From the NCBI GenBank assembly GCA_001004905.1, contig LCRY01000002.1:69747-107404 (forward strand): a stretch of 37,658 nucleotides of DNA. The letters are read 5' to 3'. The position numbers and the translations under genes were made by a program. This DNA comes from Parcubacteria group bacterium GW2011_GWA1_56_13. GTDB taxonomy: Bacteria > Patescibacteriota > Minisyncoccia > Phycocordibacterales > Phycocordibacteraceae. Within the stretch, counting starts at the first letter, position 1. Each line of letters starts with the position of its first letter. The notes beneath the pieces are model-generated. The model did not search any database. It was given only the letters and a program-made list of their open reading frames with translations, and was not told where the DNA came from. This document shows, piece after piece, positions 22,568-29,797 of this stretch.

Positions 22568-23153
22568 ATGCAAAAAAGAGACCTGCTTTCATCGGTTGTT
22601 TCTAAGCTTCCTGGTATTCTCGTTCTCGTCGTCGCTTTCGCCTCGGTCGCCTTCGCCTGGACCGGCCCCACCGGCACCGCACCCTCCAACAACACGCCCC
22701 CGCCGATAAACACGAGCGCCACGGCACAGACGAAGGCGGGAGGTATCAATTTTCAGAACTACGCCCACTTCACCGGCTACGGCACCGATTCCTGGTTACC
22801 TGCGCGGCCCGCTCTACTTTAACAGCGCCCTCTACGACGAAAACAACGCCGGCTACTACCTCGACCCGAACGGCACGAGCCGGATGGGCCAGGTGAACGC
22901 CGACAACACCTATACATACGGAAACGAGAACGCGAACGACTACTATATCCGCGCTTCGGGGAAATGGGCGAGCCAGCTCGGGGGCGGCGTGTCGAGTGTC
23001 GGCTTAAGCTGCTATGATGCGGCAGCTTCCTGCTGGCCCGGGAGCGGCACTAAGACTGACCGCTATTGCCAGGTGTGCGTTAACGGCGTCTGCTCCGGAT
23101 ACACCAATACGGGTAGCATACGGGATGCTTGCGACTACGGCGGATGGTACTGA
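22568..23153 (+). pseudogene. Secreted surface/pilus-tip-like protein split by a one-base frameshift
   Basis: The first ORF (22568-22822) has a basic N terminus, a hydrophobic segment (LPGILVLVVAFASVAFAW) and a Pro/Thr linker typical of CPR secreted proteins. Its frame is lost after GYGTDSW. Removing one T near 22796 (GGTTACC to GGTACC) joins it to the next frame as GTDSWYLRGPLYFNSALYDE, followed by NAGYYLDPNGTSRMG, a motif seen in PilV-type tip adhesins and tail-fibre proteins. The track ORF at 22884 is the tail of this second frame. The C terminus has six cysteines (CYDAAASC, CQVCVNGVC, ACDYG). One gene is the best reading, with a real or sequencing indel. Confidence 0.75.
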
Positions 23154-23175
23154 TTTTAAAAAGTAACTTTATATC

Positions 23176-23736
23176 ATGGAACAAACGTCACGTATGCCAA
23201 AAATATTAACCGTCATTCTCATCGCCGTCATAGCAGGCGGAGCCGGATGGTGGGCGGGATATTCGCAGGCGCTCGGTTTCGCGAAAGAACGCCTCGCAGG
23301 ATATCAAGTGGTCCCGCTCCCTCCCGACTCTAAAAACTTAACAGGCACCATCGAGCGTATTGATGGCGGCATGATATACGTGCGAACGCTCTTCGTAAAC
23401 CCGCTTGAAAAAGACGGGGCGAACATGGTTGCTCTGGCAACCACCGCCTCGACGACCATCGAGAAATTCGTACTGAAAGATTCCAAATCTTTTGAAACGG
23501 AAATGACGGCCTTCGCCAAAGCGGCGCAGAAAAACGCGGTCGCGCCTGTGCCCCCCGAACCGTTCACTCGGCAGGCAATACTTCTCTCCGATTTGAAGCC
23601 CGGTGAGTCAGTGTCCGTCACCACCGCCGAAAATGTCGTGGGCGCAGCGCGTCTTACGGCGACCTCGATATCTGCTACCTCGCTTATTGCCAGCTTGCCC
23701 GCCGGGCCGCAAACCTCGACCGGCAGTGCGCAATGA
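23176..23736 (+). CDS. Membrane-anchored protein of unknown function
   Basis: 186 residues. A single N-terminal helix ([20 protein letters not shown]) is followed by an extracytoplasmic domain. The stretch [19 protein letters not shown] looks like a small beta-barrel of the DUF5666 kind, inferred from pattern only. Ends in a Ser/Thr/Pro-rich tail. Lies between the surface-protein gene and rpmE. A TAACTT word ends 6 bases before the ATG. Confidence 0.7.
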   Translation: MEQTSRMPKILTVILIAVIAGGAGWWAGYSQALGFAKERLAGYQVVPLPPDSKNLTGTIERIDGGMIYVRTLFVNPLEKDGANMVALATTASTTIEKFVLKDSKSFETEMTAFAKAAQKNAVAPVPPEPFTRQAILLSDLKPGESVSVTTAENVVGAARLTATSISATSLIASLPAGPQTSTGSAQ

Positions 23737-23820
23737 AACGCGCTTGTTTCCTCCTCCCCAGTCCCCGATTCGGTCGTCGTCAATAATCCCGCCGGTCTTC
23801 CAGGAATGGCGGGTCCGTGC

Positions 23821-23826
23821 TATCAT
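23821..23826 (+). promoter_or_regulatory. -10 box (TATCAT) of rpmE
   Basis: Ends 7 bases before ATG 23834 and decides that start. Confidence 0.45.
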
Positions 23827-23833
23827 CCGCGGG

Positions 23834-24082
23834 ATGAAAAAAGATATCCATCCGGCGGATTACCGCCCGGTCGTCTTTAAAGACCTCGCCTCGGGCGCGG
23901 AATTTCTCATTGGCTCGACCATCGCGACCACCGAAACGACGAAATTCGAGGGCAAAGAGTATCCGAAAGTGACCGTCGAAATATCGAGTAAGTCCCATCC
24001 GTTCTATACCGGAGAAGAGCGTACGCTTGATAAGGCCGGCCGCGTCGAGCGTTTCAAACAGCGCGCCGCAAAGAAAAAGTAG
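23834..24082 (+). CDS. rpmE2: 50S ribosomal protein L31, type B
   Basis: 82 residues from ATG 23834; the track ORF starting at 23603 is an upstream extension over the previous gene. [20 protein letters not shown] and [20 protein letters not shown] are characteristic of type B L31, which lacks the zinc-binding cysteines of type A, and no Cys is present. Next to prfA, as in many bacteria. Confidence 0.92.
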   Translation: MKKDIHPADYRPVVFKDLASGAEFLIGSTIATTETTKFEGKEYPKVTVEISSKSHPFYTGEERTLDKAGRVERFKQRAAKKK

Positions 24083-24133
24083 GGCGGCTCAACGGGCGGG
24101 GTGTTTTCGGGGCACGGAATATTTTCCTGCTGG

Positions 24134-24231
24134 AAGCAGGACAGATATTTTGCGGACGTGCGCAAGCGCGACGGCGCGAGCCAGAGCAAATTTTCAGCAG
24201 AAAATTATGCGGTCCGCAAAATATCTGTCCT
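24134..24231 (+). repeat. Structured ~98-nt element, copy B (before prfA)
   Basis: 22-bp perfect outer stem (24134-24155 with 24210-24231), with inner hairpin AATTTTC-AGCA-GAAAATT and the GTGCGCAAGCGCGACGGCGC segment shared with copy A. Upstream, TTTCCTGCTGGAA (24121-24133) also matches the interior of the 19125-19230 repeat, so a shortened form of that companion may be present too. Confidence 0.85.
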
Positions 24232-24263
24232 GCGGAGCATCTTATTTCGTGCTTTACTTACGC

Positions 24264-24303
24264 TATGGAATACTCTCCAGAATTTAAGAAGAATTTCGCG
24301 ACC
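24264..24303 (+). repeat. 40-nt direct repeat of the prfA start, copy 1
   Basis: Identical to 24381-24420. It contains an ATG and the first codons of prfA ([13 protein letters not shown]), then runs 33 codons to TAA at 24364. It may act as a decoy or leader ORF. Confidence 0.95.
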
Positions 24304-24380
24304 CCGGTACCACAGCCGCGCGGACGCGGCTGGCTACGGGGCGGGACTCGGCATATCGTACGATAATCTTTACATGAGCG
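24304..24380 (+). other. 77-nt insert between the two prfA starts, with 8-bp hairpin
   Basis: Contains CAGCCGCG-CGGA-CGCGGCTG and, near its end, GATAAT (24362-24367), a possible -10 box 14 bases before the real prfA ATG. Confidence 0.55.
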
Positions 24381-24420
24381 TATGGAATACTCTCCAGAAT
24401 TTAAGAAGAATTTCGCGACC
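24381..24420 (+). repeat. 40-nt direct repeat of the prfA start, copy 2 (in the gene)
   Basis: The copy that continues into the full prfA reading frame. Confidence 0.95.
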
Positions 24421-25335
24421 GCGTACCTTGCGGAGGAATACGAACGCCTGGAAAAGGATATAACGGATGCGGTGCACGCCGCGGCCGCCGATGCCGAGCT
24501 GAAGCTCATGGCGGAGGAAGACGCTGCCCGGCTCCGGGAGCGCCAAGCCACCATCCTCGCCGAGATAGAACAGATACTCGCGAAGGAAAAAGAAGAAGTG
24601 GCCAAGCCGGTCTCGGTGGTGATGGAATTGCGCGCCGGCGCGGGCGGCGACGAGGCGGCCATCTTCGCGCGCGACTTGAAGGAGATGTACCAGAAATACG
24701 CCGAACGGCACGGATGGAAGACCCGTTTAATAGACGACCTCACGATCGAAATAGCGGGCTCGGGCGCCTACGAGGCGCTCCGCTATGAGACCGGCGTCCA
24801 CCGCGTCCAGCGAGTGCCGCTCACCGAGAAATCGGGCCGCATCCACACTTCGACCGCCTCCATCGCCGTCCTGCCTATCCGCAGCAAATCGAAGATAGAG
24901 ATACAACCCGCCGACATAGAGATGGAATTTTCGCGCAGCGGCGGCGCGGGCGGACAGAACGTGAACAAGGTCGAAACGGCTGTGCGGCTCATCCACAAGC
25001 CGACCGGCATTGACGTGCGCTCCTCCTCCGAGCGTAGCCAGAAAGCGAACCGCGATAAGGCCCTCCAGATCCTCTCCGCGAAGCTCGAACAGCTCCATGA
25101 ACAAGAAGAGGCGAAAAAACACGCGGCACAGCGCAAGGCGCAAATAGGCACCGCCGACCGCTCCGAAAAGATACGCACCTATAACTATCTGCAGGACCGC
25201 GTTACCGACCACCGGCTCAAGGAATCGTGGCACAACCTCCCCAAGATACTGGCGGGGAACATCGACGACATCGTGGACGCGCTTCATGCCGCCGCAGCCG
25301 GCGCCGGTCTCGGCGCGGCATCGGAAGACGAATGA
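24382..25335 (+). CDS. prfA: Peptide chain release factor 1
   Basis: 317 residues, somewhat shorter than the usual ~360, the N-terminal domain being reduced. [16 protein letters not shown] contains the GGQ motif that triggers peptidyl-tRNA hydrolysis. [18 protein letters not shown] has the PxT tripeptide that distinguishes RF1 (UAA/UAG) from RF2 (SPF). [10 protein letters not shown] is also conserved. An identical copy of the first 40 bases lies 117 bases upstream but is closed by a stop. Confidence 0.96.
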   Translation: MEYSPEFKKNFATAYLAEEYERLEKDITDAVHAAAADAELKLMAEEDAARLRERQATILAEIEQILAKEKEEVAKPVSVVMELRAGAGGDEAAIFARDLKEMYQKYAERHGWKTRLIDDLTIEIAGSGAYEALRYETGVHRVQRVPLTEKSGRIHTSTASIAVLPIRSKSKIEIQPADIEMEFSRSGGAGGQNVNKVETAVRLIHKPTGIDVRSSSERSQKANRDKALQILSAKLEQLHEQEEAKKHAAQRKAQIGTADRSEKIRTYNYLQDRVTDHRLKESWHNLPKILAGNIDDIVDALHAAAAGAGLGAASEDE

Positions 25336-25340
25336 TAGTC

Positions 25341-25369
25341 GCGAGGGGCATGCGCCTCGCTCTTTGCTT
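25341..25369 (+). terminator. Probable terminator after prfA
   Basis: GCGAGG and CCTCGC pair around GGCATGCG, followed by TCTTTGCTT. Its T-rich tail overlaps the -35 of the rpsB promoter. Confidence 0.4.
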
Positions 25370-25396
25370 GCATTCAAGGCCGTTTTCAAGTAAAGT
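25368..25396 (+). promoter_or_regulatory. Promoter of rpsB
   Basis: TTGCAT, exactly 17 bases, TAAAGT. The -10 ends 9 bases before ATG 25406, so the leader is 0-3 bases. Confidence 0.6.
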
Positions 25397-25405
25397 GGCC
25401 CGATA

Positions 25406-26104
25406 ATGGCCAGCAATGCCAACACGGCAGACGTGAAGCGCCTCTTTGACACAGGGGCGCATTTCGCGCAGGTAAAGAGCCGTCGGCACCCTTCGATGAA
25501 GCCATTCCTCGTGGGAGCGAAAGGGAGGCAGGAGATCATCGACCTGGCGAAGACCGGCGAGCAGATAGAAGCGGCGAAAACCGTCATGGCCGCGCTCGCG
25601 AAAGAAGGAAAAACGGTCCTTTTTGTGGGAGGGAAAGTGGAGATCGCCGGACTCGTGAAGAATGCCGCGCAGGCGATCGGCGCGCCGTACGTGGCAACGC
25701 GCTGGCTTGGCGGTACCATTTCCAACTGGAGCGAGATAAAGAAGCGCATCGACCGGCTCACGGAACTTTCCGAAAAGACGGCGGCAGGCACGCTCGCTAA
25801 ACAGCATACCAAGCTCGAGCTCGTGAAGCTCGACCGCGAGAAAAAGCGCCTTCTCGGGCGTCTTGACGGTATCACTACGCTCACCAAGCGACCCGACGCT
25901 CTTCTGGTCGTGGACACCAGGCACGAGAAGCATGCGGTGAAAGAAGCGAACGACGCGGGTATTCCCATCATCGCCATCATGAGCTCGGATTGCAATCTTT
26001 CAGATGCGGCGTACCCGATAGTCGCGAATGATACATCCCGAAAAACAGTGGAGCTCATACTCACCGGCCTCACCGAGGCGTTCGCGAAAGGGCAGGCCGC
26101 ATAG
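25406..26104 (+). CDS. rpsB: 30S ribosomal protein S2
   Basis: 232 residues. GAHFAQVKSRRHPSMKPFLVG, VATRWLGGTISNW, RPDALLVVDTRHEKHAVKEA and IPIIAIMSSD are the S2 landmarks in order. Followed by tsf on the same strand in the widespread rpsB-tsf order. Confidence 0.97.
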   Translation: MASNANTADVKRLFDTGAHFAQVKSRRHPSMKPFLVGAKGRQEIIDLAKTGEQIEAAKTVMAALAKEGKTVLFVGGKVEIAGLVKNAAQAIGAPYVATRWLGGTISNWSEIKKRIDRLTELSEKTAAGTLAKQHTKLELVKLDREKKRLLGRLDGITTLTKRPDALLVVDTRHEKHAVKEANDAGIPIIAIMSSDCNLSDAAYPIVANDTSRKTVELILTGLTEAFAKGQAA

Positions 26105-26152
26105 CGCGCGATAGGAGTTCCCGAAAATCTCCCGTCTCGCGGCCGCGTGTGC

Positions 26153-26158
26153 TATTAT
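26153..26158 (+). promoter_or_regulatory. -10 box (TATTAT) of tsf
   Basis: Ends 12 bases before ATG 26171; it may add to read-through from rpsB. Confidence 0.4.
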
Positions 26159-26170
26159 CTTTGAACCATC

Positions 26171-26623
26171 ATGGAAATTACGACCGACAGCATCAAACAA
26201 TTGCGCGAAATGACCGGCGTGTCCGTTATGCAGTGCAGGAAAGCGCTCGAGGAAGCGAAAGGCGACGTCGAGAAGGCCGCGCTCGTGCTGCGCAAGCATT
26301 CGGGTGCGTCCGCCCGCAAAAAAGCGGACCGCGAACTCAAAGCAGGCATCGTGGGAAGCTACGTCCACGACGGAACGGTGGGCGCCATGGTTCTGCTTTC
26401 CTGCGAGACCGACTTCGTCGCCAAGAATCCGGAATTCGCCGCGCTCGCGAAGGAATTCGCCATGCAAGTCGCCGCCATGGACCCCGAGAATGAAGAAGAA
26501 CTTTTGGAACAGCCGTTCATCAAAGACGCCGGTAAAACGATGCGCAATCTGCTTGAGGAGGCGACGCAGAAATTCGGCGAGCGTGCCGATGTAAGCCGTT
26601 TCGAGCGTCTTTCCGCCCGCTGA
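26171..26623 (+). CDS. tsf: Elongation factor Ts (short form)
   Basis: 150 residues against about 280 in E. coli. The N-terminal UBA-like domain (IKQLREMTGVSVMQCRKALE) is followed by the first core half (SYVHDGTVGAMVLLSCETDF, VAKNPEF). Most of the second core subdomain is missing, as in other short EF-Ts proteins of reduced genomes. It exchanges GDP for GTP on EF-Tu. Confidence 0.94.
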   Translation: MEITTDSIKQLREMTGVSVMQCRKALEEAKGDVEKAALVLRKHSGASARKKADRELKAGIVGSYVHDGTVGAMVLLSCETDFVAKNPEFAALAKEFAMQVAAMDPENEEELLEQPFIKDAGKTMRNLLEEATQKFGERADVSRFERLSAR

Positions 26624-26628
26624 TCCGC

Positions 26629-27051
26629 ATGGCCCATCTTATCTTTATCGTCGCCGCGCTCGGGCTTCTCGCCGGGTTTCTCGCGCTTACGGCCTATGAG
26701 GCGCGGCGTGGGACGCGTTTGTATGCGGCGCAGCGGGCGCGCATGGATGCCAACATCAAGCGCGTAGAATTCATCCTCGCGCATATCGATCTTGCCGAGT
26801 TTATCCGGGGCGAACTGCGGCATCTGGCGAGCCGCGTCGGACATGATATCGTGCACTTCTCGCTGCTCGCGGTGCGTTCGATAGAGCGTCTCCTTACCCG
26901 CCTCGTCCGACGCCTGCGCGCGGATCCCGAGGTCGATGCGGCGCCCCGCGAGACAGCACGGGAATTCGTCAAAACACTTTCCGATTTTAAGGACAACCTG
27001 AAAGTGACACATCCAGAAATACCCAAGATATCCGACAAAGAACTCGATTGA
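26629..27051 (+). CDS. Membrane-anchored helical protein of unknown function
   Basis: 140 residues, no family recognised. One N-terminal membrane helix (LIFIVAALGLLAGFLALTAY) is followed by a basic, helix-rich domain with Arg/Leu repeats (VRSIERLLTRLVRRLRADPE). It begins 5 bases after tsf and ends 6 bases before the tRNA gene, so it is probably co-transcribed with tsf. Confidence 0.7.
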   Translation: MAHLIFIVAALGLLAGFLALTAYEARRGTRLYAAQRARMDANIKRVEFILAHIDLAEFIRGELRHLASRVGHDIVHFSLLAVRSIERLLTRLVRRLRADPEVDAAPRETAREFVKTLSDFKDNLKVTHPEIPKISDKELD

Positions 27052-27057
27052 ACGACC

Positions 27058-27130
27058 GCCGCCTTAGCTCAGTTGGAAGAGCAGCTCACTTGTAATGAGC
27101 AGGTCCCCAGTTCGACTCTGGGAGGCGGCT
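27058..27130 (+). tRNA. tRNA-Thr (anticodon UGU)
   Basis: The cloverleaf closes fully: acceptor GCCGCCT/AGGCGGC, D stem GCTC/GAGC, anticodon stem GCTCA/TGAGC with loop CTTGTAA, T stem CCCAG/CTGGG with loop TTCGACT. Anticodon TGT at 27091-27093. CCA is not encoded. The discriminator base is T, whereas bacterial tRNA-Thr usually has A. The last base overlaps the stop codon of the opposite-strand gene. Confidence 0.95.
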
Positions 27131-27795
27131 CAAAGAACGGATGTCGAGGTCGCGAGCGCGCCCTTGGGGAATTGCTTCTCAAGGTCGCCCAGAGACGTGA
27201 ATCCGTAGGAGTGTTTGCCGTTGATGACGAACGCGGGAAGCGAATTGCGCACCTTCGTGACCGTGATGAGCGTCCGCAGGGCGCCGAGGTCGAGATTGTA
27301 GTCAAATGAATAGACGCGAAGCGCCGGGTAGGTATTGCGCAGATATGAAAGAGCATATCCCGCCTTGTCGCAGTCGGGACAGTCCCCGGCATTGCTATAG
27401 AAATAGAGCACGGTAACCGGCTTCGTGCCGCAGGCCTCCGCGATCTTCCTTGTCAGGAGGTAATCCCGTATTTCGAGCAGGGAATACTGCTCCTTCAGCC
27501 GTATCACCTGTGCGTCGTCGCTGCCCAGCTGGCCTTCAGCATATGAGAGGCGGTTGCCGAAGTCGGCGAGTTCGCTCGTGAGGGTAGTTGAAGACGCATT
27601 GCTGTCACACGGCGCGGCCTCCAGCAGGGAAAATTGCGTGTCCAGGGAGATGGTATCGATGGACAATTGGTCTTCTATTGCTGAGAGTTCGGCTATGCGT
27701 GCGCGATTGAGATAATTGATACTGTACGCCACCGTGCCGACCAGCACGATGGTAATACCGAGGGCTATGAGCGCGTTGCGGGCGACAAGCGACAT
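27130..27795 (-). CDS. Membrane-anchored thioredoxin-like protein
   Basis: 221 residues from the minus-strand ATG at 27795, 5 bases after the glycosyltransferase stop; the track start at 27813 overlaps that gene. One N-terminal helix (IALGITIVLVGTVAYSI), a helical region with heptads, then a thioredoxin-like fold: TVLYFYSNAGDCPDC has the CxxC pair (C139, C142), and SLPAFVINGKHSYGF supplies the cis-Pro segment. Likely an extracytoplasmic thiol oxidoreductase. Its stop overlaps the last base of tRNA-Thr. Confidence 0.75.
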   Translation of the reverse strand: MSLVARNALIALGITIVLVGTVAYSINYLNRARIAELSAIEDQLSIDTISLDTQFSLLEAAPCDSNASSTTLTSELADFGNRLSYAEGQLGSDDAQVIRLKEQYSLLEIRDYLLTRKIAEACGTKPVTVLYFYSNAGDCPDCDKAGYALSYLRNTYPALRVYSFDYNLDLGALRTLITVTKVRNSLPAFVINGKHSYGFTSLGDLEKQFPKGALATSTSVL

Positions 27796-27800
27796 ACAGA

Positions 27801-29039
27801 TCAGTAGCGCCAATTGCGGCGCTTCCCGAACACGACGTCGCTTGTCGCGCGAATGAGCCAGATCGGCACGATAAAACCATAGAGGAACGTATAAGAAATA
27901 AGTCCGAACGCGATATTCCCGGGCGTCTTTGAAATGCGTTTGCCGATGGCGATGAGGGTGATAGACGTAAGCAGTACAACGACCGCGAGGCTCAGGTAGA
28001 AGTTCACGGGGAAGTAGAACCAGTCGAAGGTTCCATGAGGCAGGAGGGCGTAGGAAAGCGGGATGCCGGCCCGGATCTCAAGTGCGGCGATCATGCGCTC
28101 AACGGAGAGGAAGAGCATCAGAAGGAAAAGTCCGATGCCGCTTGATATCGCGACGAGGGCGATCGGGAGCACCAACATGCCGAGCCCGCTATGGCGGCGG
28201 CTGCCGATGAGGCCGCGATATTCGCCCAAGATATTGCGGAGAAAACCGCTCGTCCAGCGTGTACGTTGCTTGACGAGGCCGGTAACGGTCGCGGGTGCCT
28301 GGGTGTACACCCGCGCCTTGGGAGCATTCTCTATCCCGTAGCCCGCCTGCTGGATGCGCAGCGCCATTTCCATGTCTTCGGTCTGATGCCCGTAGCGGAA
28401 TCCACCCAACTTTTCTACGATCTCGCGCCGGTAAAAGGAAAAAGGCCCCGGAGTAACGTAGAGGCCGTTGATGGAGGCGAAGGCGTGACGGAGCGTGATG
28501 CCAAAGGAGTATTCGGCGTTCTGCATATATTGGAGCATATTGCCGGGCCGGTGTACCGACATGGCGGCGGTTGCCGCCATGACCTTCGGGTCGTCAAAGC
28601 ATGCAATTATTTCGCGCAGCGCATCCGGCTCGACGAACGAATCGGCATCAAGGCAACCGACGAGGTGTGCGCGTGTCTGCGCAATGCCGGCGTTCAACGC
28701 CGTATGCTTCCCGCCGTTTTCTTTGCGCACGATGCGCACCTGCGGATGCCCCGCGAAGCGCTGCATCTCCGTCGGCGTCGCGTCGGTCGAACCGTCGTCG
28801 ACCAGGACAACCTCCAGCTTTTCTTTCGGATAATCCAGCGCAAGGAGCGAATTGCAGGTCGCGGCGACCGTCGCGGCCTCGTTCCAGCAGGGCACGATAA
28901 CGGCGACGGACGGAAGTGCTTCGCGTCGCGCCCGCGCGCGCGCCGCGCGCGCGGGCTTGGAGAGCAAGGTAACCAGCACGAACGACTCGAAGAATATCGC
29001 GATGAAAAGAAACGGGTAGGCCAGCATTTCCGGACTCAT
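27801..29039 (-). CDS. Processive family 2 glycosyltransferase (PgaC/BcsA-like)
   Basis: 412 residues: an N-terminal membrane helix (FLFIAIFFESFVLVTLL), then a GT-A domain with VIVPCWNEA, VLVDDGST (D81-D82), LDADS (131-133), QTEDMEM (220-222) and QRTRW (258-262). The D,D,D,Q(R/Q)xRW set marks processive GT2 enzymes such as poly-N-acetylglucosamine, cellulose or hyaluronan synthases. Several C-terminal membrane helices follow. Probably makes an exported polysaccharide; the sugar cannot be told. Divergent from pheS with 38 bases between starts; co-directional with the thioredoxin-like gene. Confidence 0.9.
   Translation of the reverse strand: MSPEMLAYPFLFIAIFFESFVLVTLLSKPARAARARARREALPSVAVIVPCWNEAATVAATCNSLLALDYPKEKLEVVLVDDGSTDATPTEMQRFAGHPQVRIVRKENGGKHTALNAGIAQTRAHLVGCLDADSFVEPDALREIIACFDDPKVMAATAAMSVHRPGNMLQYMQNAEYSFGITLRHAFASINGLYVTPGPFSFYRREIVEKLGGFRYGHQTEDMEMALRIQQAGYGIENAPKARVYTQAPATVTGLVKQRTRWTSGFLRNILGEYRGLIGSRRHSGLGMLVLPIALVAISSGIGLFLLMLFLSVERMIAALEIRAGIPLSYALLPHGTFDWFYFPVNFYLSLAVVVLLTSITLIAIGKRISKTPGNIAFGLISYTFLYGFIVPIWLIRATSDVVFGKRRNWRY
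28931..28955. repeat. Perfect GC-only palindrome in the glycosyltransferase gene
   Basis: 12-bp arms (CCCGCGCGCGCG) around one base, in the codons for the Ala/Arg run after the first membrane helix. Could form a strong mRNA hairpin near the 5' end or Z-form DNA. Confidence 0.6.
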
Positions 29040-29065
29040 GATGGCGTCACTGTAGCATAATCTGC

Positions 29066-29071
29066 TATATT
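29066..29071 (+). promoter_or_regulatory. -10 box (TATATT) of pheS
   Basis: Ends 6 bases before ATG 29078. Confidence 0.45.
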
Positions 29072-29077
29072 TTCACC

Positions 29078-29797
29078 ATGAAGCAGCTGGGCCGCCTCCA
29101 CCCCATCACCATCGCCGTCCGCGAGATGGCGGACATTTTCGGCCGCATGGGATTCGGCGTCGTCCAGGGCCCCGAGCTTGAAACGGAGTGGTACAACTTC
29201 GACGCCCTCAATATCCCCGGCGACCATCCCTCACGCGATATGTGGGACACCTTCTGGATACACACCAAGGAAGGCGAGGAACGCAAAGTCCTGCGCACAC
29301 ACACCTCTCCCGTGCAAATACGCTGGCTCGAAAAGCACGGCGCACCGACGCGCATCATCGTGCCGGGGAAAGTATTCCGCAATGAAGCGACCGATGCCAC
29401 GCACGAGGCGCAGTTCTATCAGCTTGAGGGACTCGTCGTGGATACCGCTGTCACGCTTGCACACCTGAAAGGCACACTGGATCGGTTCTGCAGAGAGTAT
29501 TTCGGCAACGACGCGAAGATACGCCTGCGCCCGAGCTTTTTCCCGTTCACCGAACCCTCGGTCGAGGTGGATGTGTGGTTTCCGGTAGAGCAGAAATGGC
29601 TTGAGGTCATGGGAGCAGGTATGGTCCATCCGAAAGTGCTCCGGAACGCCGACATTGATGCGACAAAGTACCAAGGGTTCGCCTTTGGTCTTGGTGTTGA
29701 GCGTTTCATCATGATCAAGTACGGCATACCGGATGTACGGCTCTTCCATTCCGGAGATATCCGGCTCAACTACGCGTTTGACGAAAAACCGCTATGA
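29078..29797 (+). CDS. pheS: Phenylalanyl-tRNA synthetase alpha subunit (short form)
   Basis: 239 residues. The class II catalytic core is complete: motif 2 region (RIIVPGKVFRNEATDATHEA, then QFYQLEG) and motif 3 (GFAFGLGVERFIMIKYGI). The N-terminal coiled-coil arm of about 85 residues that grips tRNA in most bacteria is absent, since the ATG with its TATATT box lies just before HPITIAVREMADIF. Overlaps pheT by 4 bases (ATGA). Confidence 0.95.
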   Translation: MKQLGRLHPITIAVREMADIFGRMGFGVVQGPELETEWYNFDALNIPGDHPSRDMWDTFWIHTKEGEERKVLRTHTSPVQIRWLEKHGAPTRIIVPGKVFRNEATDATHEAQFYQLEGLVVDTAVTLAHLKGTLDRFCREYFGNDAKIRLRPSFFPFTEPSVEVDVWFPVEQKWLEVMGAGMVHPKVLRNADIDATKYQGFAFGLGVERFIMIKYGIPDVRLFHSGDIRLNYAFDEKPL

